From Lachnospiraceae bacterium (GTDB lineage Bacteria; Bacillota; Clostridia; Lachnospirales; Lachnospiraceae), in the NCBI GenBank assembly GCA_014804185.1, contig JAAVAG010000055.1, positions 1 through 5,393 of the forward strand: a stretch of DNA of 5,393 nt, read 5' to 3'. Positions within the stretch are counted from its first letter, which is position 1. The number at the start of each line of letters is the position of its first letter. Below are positions 1-5,393 of this stretch, piece by piece. Both the position numbers and the translations under genes were made by a program. The notes below the pieces were generated by a model that was not told the origin of the DNA, did no database searches, and worked only from the letters and a program-made list of their open reading frames with translations.

Positions 1-309
1 ATCTGTTATCTGGAGAGCGACGGACATGACACTGTCCTGCGTCGGAGGGACGGCGCAGGGATCTGCTGTAAGGCTGGCATTCTGCAGATGGAACAGGAAC
101 TGGCGGATGAGAGCGGGACTTTTTTCAAACCCCACAGGTCTTATCTGGTCAATCTGGAGTATGTGGAGAGGATCGGCAAAAAAGATGTGCAGATGGCTGA
201 CGGAACGCCGATTCCCATTGCCCGGGGGAAATGGGAGGATCTGAACCGGGCTTATATGAAATATTATCGCAGACAGTGTGCGGAAGCAGTCCGCGAAACG
301 GAGCCGTAA
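1..309 (+). CDS. LytTR-family response regulator, C-terminal DNA-binding domain (5' end outside window)
   Basis: This is the last 102 codons of a gene that starts upstream of the window. The frame is open from base 1 and ends at the TAA at 307-309. The translation matches the LytTR fold: an opening strand ICYLES (fragment residues 1-6), a KAGILQMEQEL helix (24-34), the family hallmark FFKPHRSYLVNLEYVERI (41-58), then DVQMADGTPIPIARGKWEDL (62-81). LytTR domains are beta-rich DNA-binding modules, usually fused behind a receiver domain in regulators such as AgrA, VirR and ComE, and they bind paired direct repeats. The receiver with its phospho-acceptor Asp is not in the window, so two-component function is inferred from the kinase gene 18 bp downstream. 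A stand-alone LytTR protein is a less likely alternative. An internal ATG at 88 falls inside the domain and is not a credible start. The direct repeats at 1562-1599 are its most plausible target. Confidence 0.92.
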   Translation: MCYLESDGHDTVLRRRDGAGICCKAGILQMEQELADESGTFFKPHRSYLVNLEYVERIGKKDVQMADGTPIPIARGKWEDLNRAYMKYYRRQCAEAVRETEP

Positions 310-327
310 GGGAGGAGAGGAGCAGAG

Positions 328-1542
328 ATGATGCAGACGGATGCGGCGGCGCAGACGGTGATCCTATTGCTGTGGCTTGCGCTGTACCATTATTATATCG
401 AGCAGATCTGTGATCTGGAAAAGGGACGCATTAAGAGGATCACCGTGTGGGGAATGACCTTTGCCGGTGTGCTGACGGTGCAGGGAAGCATCGTTTTGCT
501 GAAACCGGAGGGCGGCGTCTGGATGCGCGTGGGCGTATGGCTTGCGGTCACCCTGATCCTGTTTTTATATGTCCTGTTTTATGACGCCAGACCTTTCCGG
601 GAACAGTGGGGGAAAGTACTGGCGCCGGGCATTTTGTGTGCTGTCTGCGCAGCGGCGGAGAGCCCGGCGGCATGCGTGGCGCTGTGCGCAGCGGTGTCTG
701 CGCTCTTTCTGATACTGCTGAATTTTCAGCGGGACTATCTGCGGGTGCGCAGCAGCGCACTGTGCATGGCCATATACGGACTGCTGGGTTTTTATGTGTG
801 GAGAGAACAAAGCAGTATGGATGCGGGACTTCTGGCGGGGATTCTGGTGCTGGAGATGCTGCTGTTTCTGGCTCTGGAGGGCGCGCTGTCCTCCTATCAC
901 CGGAGTTTTGAGAGCAGGGCGGAGATATTCCAGCGGGATGTTATGGGACAGCAGTATCAGGAGATCCGGGAAATCTATCTGGATATGCGGGGCTGGAGAC
1001 ACGATTATCACAATCATCTCCAGGTGATGAAAGCGCAGCTTGCGGCGGGACGCATACAGGAGATGAGGCATTATCTGGATGATCTGGAGCAGGACCTGGA
1101 CCGCATAGATTCCACCGTCAAGTCAGGAAATCTGATGGCGGACGCCATACTGAACAGCAAGCTGACGCTGGCCAGAAAAAAGGAGATCCGGATCAACTGC
1201 CGGGCGGTTCTTCCCGCGTCACTCTCCGTGGAGGATGTGGATCTGTGCGTGCTGCTGGGCAATCTGCTGGACAATGCGCTGGAGGCATGCGAAAAGATTC
1301 CCGCCGATCAGCGTTTTCTGCGGATTTATATGGTAGTGAACCGGGCACAGCTCTATATTTCCGTGCAGAATTCCGCCAGAGAGGAACTGAACTTTAACGA
1401 GAGAAACTATATTACCCAGAAGCGCGGCAGCCATGGACTGGGTATGAAGCGGGTCAAAGCGCTGACGGACAAGTACGAGGGCTATCTGACACTGGCCAAC
1501 GAGCCGGGCATCTTTGCGGCGGAGGTCACGCTGCCCCTGTAG
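328..1542 (+). CDS. Membrane sensor histidine kinase, AgrC-like GHKL family
   Basis: This 404-residue protein is a sensor kinase of the type that pairs with LytTR regulators. The N-terminal half has about six hydrophobic segments (roughly residues 10-27, 38-58, 69-86, 98-133 possibly as a hairpin, 144-158, 167-184) and no large extracellular domain, like AgrC-type peptide sensors. A helical region then carries the phospho-acceptor motif RHDYHNHL (224-231; His225 is the likely site). The ATPase domain shows the N-box NLLDNALEAC (312-321) and the glycine box GSHGLGM (367-373). This late single G-box layout is typical of the HATPase_c_5/GHKL group. The start is ATG 328, preceded by GGAGGAGAGG at 311-320; a second ATG follows at 331. 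The 18-bp gap to the regulator stop indicates one operon. The ligand is unknown: a peptide is the usual partner of this family, but an antibiotic or lipid signal is possible. Confidence 0.93.
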   Translation: MMQTDAAAQTVILLLWLALYHYYIEQICDLEKGRIKRITVWGMTFAGVLTVQGSIVLLKPEGGVWMRVGVWLAVTLILFLYVLFYDARPFREQWGKVLAPGILCAVCAAAESPAACVALCAAVSALFLILLNFQRDYLRVRSSALCMAIYGLLGFYVWREQSSMDAGLLAGILVLEMLLFLALEGALSSYHRSFESRAEIFQRDVMGQQYQEIREIYLDMRGWRHDYHNHLQVMKAQLAAGRIQEMRHYLDDLEQDLDRIDSTVKSGNLMADAILNSKLTLARKKEIRINCRAVLPASLSVEDVDLCVLLGNLLDNALEACEKIPADQRFLRIYMVVNRAQLYISVQNSAREELNFNERNYITQKRGSHGLGMKRVKALTDKYEGYLTLANEPGIFAAEVTLPL

Positions 1543-1561
1543 AAACGCCGTTCGGTTTGAT

Positions 1562-1599
1562 GCATTTCATGTGAAAAAAGCAGCATTTCGTGCGAAAAT
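1562..1599 (+). promoter_or_regulatory. Tandem 17-bp direct repeats at 21-bp pitch, candidate LytTR operator
   Basis: The copies at 1562-1578 (GCATTTCATGTGAAAAA) and 1583-1599 (GCATTTCGTGCGAAAAT) match at 14 of 17 positions and start exactly 21 bp apart, two turns of B-DNA, so both present the same helix face. Each contains a short dyad, TTTCA-TG-TGAAA or TTTCG-TG-CGAAA. The two internal differences (A/G at 1569/1590 and T/C at 1572/1593) compensate so that the dyad is kept. LytTR regulators such as AgrA bind paired direct repeats with about 21-22 bp between starts, and a LytTR gene lies just upstream, so it is the favoured binder. The pair ends where a -35 box would sit for the TATAGT at 1624, which fits an activator site. 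The binding protein is inferred, not shown. The second copy shares bases 1594-1599 with the hairpin arm. Confidence 0.55.
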
Positions 1600-1619
1600 C
1601 CCCCTTTTGGGGGATTTTC
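1594..1619 (+). terminator. Perfect 11-bp hairpin, likely intrinsic and possibly bidirectional terminator
   Basis: The arms GAAAATCCCCC (1594-1604) and GGGGGATTTTC (1609-1619) are perfectly complementary around a TTTT loop (1605-1608). The stem has a five-pair G-C core with flanking A-T pairs, so each strand carries a T-run on the 3' side of the core. It lies 52 bp after the kinase stop codon, so it would end transcripts from the regulator-kinase operon. The T-tract is short (four T, then CACATT), so termination may be partial and some readthrough into the exporter genes is plausible. If the exporter promoter is the TATAGT at 1624, the hairpin is not part of that transcript and only insulates it. 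Confidence 0.65.
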
Positions 1620-1629
1620 ACATTATAGT
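1601..1629 (+). promoter_or_regulatory. Candidate activator-dependent promoter for the exporter operon
   Basis: TATAGT at 1624-1629 matches the sigma-A -10 consensus at five of six positions. At 17-bp spacing the -35 position (1601-1606) is CCCCTT, which does not resemble TTGACA. A good -10 with a poor -35, directly downstream of a paired direct repeat, is the arrangement of promoters that need a LytTR activator, such as the agr promoters. Transcription would start near 1636, giving a leader of about 28 nt. A six-base match is weak evidence on its own. Confidence 0.35.
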
Positions 1630-1663
1630 GTAAGAAAACAGGAGAACGGAGGAGAAGCAGGTT

Positions 1664-3529
1664 ATGGACTTTAAAAAATATCAGATCCGAAAAAACTGCC
1701 GGGATGCGTTCGGAAGATACGCCAGAGTGATGGGAGCGGGTTATCCTGCGGCTATGGCAGGAAGCGTGGCTCTGTCGGTGATCCAGCCTTTTGCGGCCAT
1801 GGCGCTGCCCAGTGTGGTGGTGTATCTGCTGGGCAGCGGAAAACAGCCGACTGTTATTTTTCTGCTGCTTGCCGGATATGTGATTGCCCTGCAGGTTCTG
1901 CAGATTGCAAGAGGATATCTGTCCGGCATGGACAGGAAAGGGAGATTTATGCTGCGGATCCGAATGGAAACAGAACTTTTCGGCGCAGTGATGGATGCGG
2001 ATTACCAGGAACTGGAAAACAGCGGGGGCCAGAAGAAACTTCGGGACGGGATGCAGAATATCTACAGCGGCAACGGCAGGGGGATCGAGGCCTACCTGGG
2101 AGCCTACGGAAACGCAGCCGTGGCTTTCTTTGGTCTGGCGGTCTATTCTGTCATGATCGGGAGAATACAGATCTGGATTCTGCTGCTGCTGTTTCTGGCG
2201 ACGGGAGCGGTGATGGCTGTGAATATTCTGACAGACAGCCGCAAAACACCTTACAGGGAGAAGTACTACAAGGTCGAGGAGCAGGACTTCAGGTATCTGA
2301 AGCGCGAGACGCTGGTGCCCGCAAGCGGCAAGGATATCCGGATCTACCGCATGTGGGAATGGTTTCAGGAAGAATTCGACAGAATCTATGGAGAGATGGA
2401 ACGCTGGGCCAGAAAGATGAGAGGCTGCGGCAACATCGCCGTCATGACAGGGCATGTTGTGGCGCTTGTCAGGGATCTGCTGGTCTATGGCTACCTGATT
2501 GCACAAATGGAGCAGGGGGAGATGGATCTGGCCGCATTTTTGCTCTATGTGGGAATCGTGGCAAGTTTCAGCGGGCGGATGAGCGCGCTGACGGATGCGG
2601 TGAACGGGATATTGGAGAACAGCCATCCCATGAACCTCTACCGGGATTTTCTGGAATTTTCCCATGCGGAGCACGGCGGGAGCGAGATGCCTGCTGACCC
2701 GGGAAAAACCCATGAAATCCGTCTGGAGCATGTGTCTTTTCGGTATGAGGGAAATGAGGAGGACTCCATTAAGGATCTGTCGCTGACGATCACACCGGGA
2801 GAGAAGATCGCTCTGGTGGGGGTCAACGGGGCGGGAAAATCCACGCTGGTGAAGCTGATCTGCGGCCTGTACCGTCCCACCTCCGGCAGAATTCTGCTGG
2901 ACGGGCGGGATGTGCGGGAAATATCGCCCGCGGCTTACCGGAAAGAGTTTGCGGTGGTGTTCCAGGATGTGTTTGCCTTTGCCTTTCCGCTGGCTGACAA
3001 TGTCTCCTGCAAGTCTCCGGAGGAGACGGATCCCGGCAGGCTGGAGAGGAGTCTGCGGGAGGCGGATTTATGGGAGAGAGTGCAGGCGATGGAGGAGAAA
3101 GAACAGACCAGTATCGGCAAAGAACTGGACGAGCGGGGTATCAACCTCTCCGGCGGCGAGATGCAGCGGCTGATGCTGGCCAGAGCGCTGTATAAGGACG
3201 CGCCTGTGGTGATCCTGGATGAGCCCACAGCGGCTCTGGATCCAATAGCAGAAAGCAGAATGTATGAAAAATATCATGATATGACCAGAGAAAAGACAAG
3301 CATTTTTATTTCCCACCGGCTCAGTTCCACCAGGTTCTGCGACCGCATCCTGTACATGGAGGACGGCAGGATCACGGAGGAGGGAAACCATGAAAAGCTG
3401 ATGGCCAGGAAAGGCGCTTACGCGTTTATGTTCCATACTCAGGCGCAGTACTATGAGAAACAGGGGGAGATGACCGGCGGCGAACCGGGAAATGAGAAAA
3501 TACAGGAGGGAGGAACGTGCAATGCGTGA
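1664..3529 (+). CDS. ABC exporter half-transporter (membrane domain fused to ATPase), first of a pair
   Basis: This 621-residue protein has the standard single-chain half-exporter plan. About six membrane helices lie at residues 28-56, 62-84, 146-165, 168-189, 258-280 and 289-305, with a conserved cytoplasmic segment KDIRIYRM (223-230). The ATPase domain follows: A-loop Tyr361, Walker A GVNGAGKST (386-394), Q-loop Gln434 in FQDVFAFAFPL, X-loop-like GKELDERG (485-492), signature LSGGE (495-499), Walker B ending Asp519 with catalytic Glu520, D-loop AALD, and H-loop His551. All hydrolysis residues are present. The N-terminus has no C39 peptidase, so it would not cleave a leader peptide. The start is ATG 1664, 9 nt after GGAGGAG (1648-1654). 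The gene overlaps the next exporter gene, implying a heterodimer that uses ATP to move a substrate outward. The substrate is unknown; a peptide, lipid or drug-like compound is possible, and the regulatory neighbours favour a peptide. Confidence 0.93.
   Translation: MDFKKYQIRKNCRDAFGRYARVMGAGYPAAMAGSVALSVIQPFAAMALPSVVVYLLGSGKQPTVIFLLLAGYVIALQVLQIARGYLSGMDRKGRFMLRIRMETELFGAVMDADYQELENSGGQKKLRDGMQNIYSGNGRGIEAYLGAYGNAAVAFFGLAVYSVMIGRIQIWILLLLFLATGAVMAVNILTDSRKTPYREKYYKVEEQDFRYLKRETLVPASGKDIRIYRMWEWFQEEFDRIYGEMERWARKMRGCGNIAVMTGHVVALVRDLLVYGYLIAQMEQGEMDLAAFLLYVGIVASFSGRMSALTDAVNGILENSHPMNLYRDFLEFSHAEHGGSEMPADPGKTHEIRLEHVSFRYEGNEEDSIKDLSLTITPGEKIALVGVNGAGKSTLVKLICGLYRPTSGRILLDGRDVREISPAAYRKEFAVVFQDVFAFAFPLADNVSCKSPEETDPGRLERSLREADLWERVQAMEEKEQTSIGKELDERGINLSGGEMQRLMLARALYKDAPVVILDEPTAALDPIAESRMYEKYHDMTREKTSIFISHRLSSTRFCDRILYMEDGRITEEGNHEKLMARKGAYAFMFHTQAQYYEKQGEMTGGEPGNEKIQEGGTCNA
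3504..3514 (+). promoter_or_regulatory. Ribosome binding site fixing the overlapping start of the second exporter
   Basis: The purine run AGGAGGGAGGA lies inside the end of the first exporter gene. The GGGAGGA part (3508-3514) is 7 nt from ATG 3522, an ideal distance, and the upstream AGGAGG is 12 nt away. It supports ATG 3522 as the start although it lies before the first gene's TGA (3527-3529). The 8-bp ATGCGTGA overlap is typical of coupled translation of subunits needed in equal amounts. Confidence 0.8.
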
Positions 3530-5393
3530 GAAAGAGCACAACGAAAAAAAGCACAGTGAAAAAAGGCCTGGCGGGAAAATTGCCCAAAAGATTGACCAGG
3601 CCCTGGGCTTTCATAAAACGGGATTAGAACTGCTGAAAATCGCTCACGGGGTGGATTCTTCGGCGATTCCGCTGCGCATTATCAGCAGTGTGCTGGATGT
3701 GGCCGGCGGTTATCTGGGATTGTTTCTGACAGCACGTCTGATCGATCTGCTGCTTGCGGGAAAGTTCCGGGAGGGAATGCTCTGCGCGGCACTGCTTGCC
3801 CTGAGCGCACTGCTGCTTGGGTTTGTCGGACGACTGATAGCCGTGGCCGGTTCCAGATCCTCCGAGCGGTGTGAAATGGCTTTTGCCGTAATGCTGCGCA
3901 GGAAAGCGGCTATGCTGGATTTTGAAACCATGGAACAGCCGCAGGTGACGGATAAGATATTTCTCTCCGAGCGCGCCGCGGGTATGTATGGAGGACTGGA
4001 GGCGGTTCTGGACCGCTATCAGACAATGCTGGGGAGCGTGCTGGACATCGGGGCCGCCATAGGGCTGATCATGGCGCTGTGCCTGAGCAGACCGGCGTCC
4101 GGGCATACTTTTCTGGCACTGGCAGCGCATCCTGCGGTATCGGCAGTGCTTGTGATTGCGGCTGCCGGGGTGACGGTTCTGGCTTACCGGAAGCAAAACA
4201 CCCGAATGGCGAGTCGGGTGGAGAAATACAGGTCGGAGCATGCAGGGGCGGAAACGCAGGTGAGTTACATGCTGGACCGGGTGCTGACAAGTCTGCAGGC
4301 GGCAAAGGTCGTCCGCATCTACGACATGAAGGGCATGATGATGCACAATGTGGAGCGGGACTGCCGGAGAGGAGAGGTATTCTATGCAGGAATGTGCGAC
4401 ACGGAAAATCAGGGGGTACTGGGACGCGATGTCATAAATGGTTTTTTCGTGGCATTCAGTTATCTGTTTGTAGCGGTAAAAGCCCTGGCAGGTGCCGTCA
4501 CCGTGGGCGCGTTTACCCAGTATGCAGGGGCTATGACAAGGCTGTCGGAGGGGTTTCTCCGGTTTGGCGGAAACAGTTCCATGCTGCGGCAGATCTGCAT
4601 TATCATGCAGGATTTTCTGGAACTCATGAAAATGGAGAGCAGCCACCAAAACGGCACGATTCCCGTGGAAAAACGTCTGGACGGGGAGTATGAGATCGCG
4701 TTTTGCGATGTGAGTTTTCATTATCCGGGCAGTGAGGATATGATACTGAAGCATGTCAACTGTAAGATCAATATGAAGAATAAGCTGGCGCTTGTGGGAA
4801 AAAACGGCGCAGGCAAGACTACCTTTGTCAAACTGCTGTGCAGACTGTATGAGCCGACGGAGGGGATGATCACCTTAAACGGCATCGATATCCGAAAGTA
4901 TAAGGAGGAGGAATACAGGGAACTGTTCGGCGTGGTGTTTCAGGACTTTAAACTGTTCGCGTTTCCGCTGTGGCAGAACGTGGCGGCCGGGTATAAACGG
5001 GATGAAGAGAAGCTCAGGGACAGCCTGGAACGAGCGGGCGCGGCGGAGTTTGTGGAGAATCTGCCCCAGGGCGTGGACACACTTCTGTTTAAAAACAAGG
5101 AGGGCGGCACGGACATCAGCGGCGGCGAGGCCCAGAAGCTGGCCCTGGCCCGGGCGCTGTACAAGGATGCGCCGTTTGTGGTGCTGGATGAGCCAACGGC
5201 GGCCCTGGACCCCATCAGCGAGGCGCAGGTTTATGAGGGATTCCACGAGATGGTAAAGGATAAGACCAGCATCTATATTTCCCACCGTATGAGCAGCTGC
5301 CGATTCTGCGACGATATCGTGGTATTTGACCAGGGCAGGATCGCGGAGAGGGGCAGTCATGAGCAGCTGCTGAAGAAAGACGGGGCATACGCG
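3522..5393 (+). CDS. ABC exporter half-transporter, second of the pair (3' end outside window)
   Basis: The frame is open for 624 codons from ATG 3522 to the window edge with no stop. The end aligns with residue ~585-590 of the first exporter, so probably only a few dozen residues are missing. The charged leader MREKEHNEKKHSEKRPGGK precedes about six membrane helices (near residues 49-70, 85-108, 169-188, 204-222, 303-322, 326-345). The conserved KVVRIYDM (262-269) corresponds to KDIRIYRM in its partner. The ATPase domain has A-loop Tyr401, Walker A GKNGAGKTT (426-434), Q-loop Gln474 in FQDFKLFAFPL, signature ISGGE (532-536), Walker B Asp556 with catalytic Glu557, D-loop AALD and His588. The signature has Ile for the usual Leu, and the X-loop stretch before it (KNKEGGTD, 524-531) lacks the ERG pattern of the partner. 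The overlap and shared subfamily motifs indicate a heterodimer with the first exporter; two separate homodimers cannot be excluded. Confidence 0.92.
   Translation, partial: MREKEHNEKKHSEKRPGGKIAQKIDQALGFHKTGLELLKIAHGVDSSAIPLRIISSVLDVAGGYLGLFLTARLIDLLLAGKFREGMLCAALLALSALLLGFVGRLIAVAGSRSSERCEMAFAVMLRRKAAMLDFETMEQPQVTDKIFLSERAAGMYGGLEAVLDRYQTMLGSVLDIGAAIGLIMALCLSRPASGHTFLALAAHPAVSAVLVIAAAGVTVLAYRKQNTRMASRVEKYRSEHAGAETQVSYMLDRVLTSLQAAKVVRIYDMKGMMMHNVERDCRRGEVFYAGMCDTENQGVLGRDVINGFFVAFSYLFVAVKALAGAVTVGAFTQYAGAMTRLSEGFLRFGGNSSMLRQICIIMQDFLELMKMESSHQNGTIPVEKRLDGEYEIAFCDVSFHYPGSEDMILKHVNCKINMKNKLALVGKNGAGKTTFVKLLCRLYEPTEGMITLNGIDIRKYKEEEYRELFGVVFQDFKLFAFPLWQNVAAGYKRDEEKLRDSLERAGAAEFVENLPQGVDTLLFKNKEGGTDISGGEAQKLALARALYKDAPFVVLDEPTAALDPISEAQVYEGFHEMVKDKTSIYISHRMSSCRFCDDIVVFDQGRIAERGSHEQLLKKDGAYA

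Larger units (their letters stand above)
1543..1663. other. Signal-dense intergenic region between kinase and exporter genes
   Basis: These 121 bp are the only sizeable non-coding stretch in the window. They contain two tandem 17-bp repeats, a perfect 11-bp hairpin, a -10-like box and the Shine-Dalgarno sequence GGAGGAG at 1648-1654 for the first exporter gene. Base composition is visibly more AT-rich than the flanking genes. I see no convincing small gene here. The layout suggests the regulator-kinase operon ends here and the exporter operon starts from its own promoter. Confidence 0.7.

Noticed and set aside
1586..1619. Attenuator: the small dyad at 1586-1597 as an antiterminator competing with the 1594-1619 hairpin
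   Set aside because: The dyad would form only four A/T-rich pairs with a four-base loop, far too weak to compete with the 11-bp stem. No leader peptide or riboswitch-like structure is visible.
1571..1633. A 20-codon GTG-started frame in the intergenic region that could encode a small peptide (MKKAAFRAKIPLLGDFHIIV), tempting as a signal peptide
   Set aside because: There is no Shine-Dalgarno sequence before the GTG, and the frame consists almost entirely of the second repeat and the hairpin, which explain the sequence better. It has no double-glycine or AgrD-like pattern.
1526..2731. A 401-codon open frame on the minus strand opposite the first exporter gene
   Set aside because: Its translation is rich in His, Gln, Pro and Ser with no domain pattern, as expected from the antisense of a GC-rich gene, and the + strand gene carries a full set of ABC motifs. 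It also runs through the hairpin and operator.
4079..4693. A 204-codon + strand frame inside the second exporter gene
   Set aside because: It is out of frame with the ABC gene, Gly/Arg/Cys-rich, has no ribosome binding site, and overlaps a region where the ABC frame has continuous family-like sequence.
3624..4754. A 376-codon open frame on the minus strand opposite the second exporter gene
   Set aside because: It has the same His/Gln/Pro-rich shadow composition with no recognisable motif, and lies wholly antisense to the membrane domain of a clear ABC exporter.

Overview
The window reads as a chromosomal stretch from a GC-rich anaerobic Firmicute, most likely in the Lachnospiraceae or a neighbouring Clostridia family. 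The basis is strong AGGAGG-type Shine-Dalgarno sequences before the three complete starts, codon use rich in CTG, GCG and GGC, and a gene set (LytTR regulator, GHKL kinase, paired ABC exporters) common in gut Clostridia. This placement comes from pattern recognition, not a database search.

All four genes lie on the + strand. Positions 1-309 hold the C-terminal DNA-binding LytTR domain of a response regulator whose start is outside the window. Eighteen bases later (328-1542) comes a six-helix membrane histidine kinase of the AgrC/GHKL type. A 121-bp intergenic region (1543-1663) follows and is dense with signals: a pair of near-identical 17-bp sequences exactly 21 bp apart, an 11-bp perfect hairpin that looks like a terminator, and a TATAGT -10-like box. 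Next come two full-length half-transporters of the ABC exporter type (1664-3529, and 3522 to beyond the window end). They overlap by 8 bp and were almost certainly made as a pair.

The simplest working model is a sense-and-export module. The kinase senses an extracellular signal, probably a peptide by analogy with AgrC-like kinases, and phosphorylates the LytTR regulator. The regulator binds the direct repeats at 1562-1599 and switches on the exporter pair. The repeat spacing matches the two-helical-turn spacing of known LytTR operators, and the promoter lacks a good -35 box, as expected for an activator-dependent promoter. The exported substrate cannot be read from the window: no precursor peptide, peptidase, immunity or modification gene is visible. 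Each component belongs to a known family. The less ordinary points are the composition of the operator and the asymmetry between the two exporter ATPase domains.
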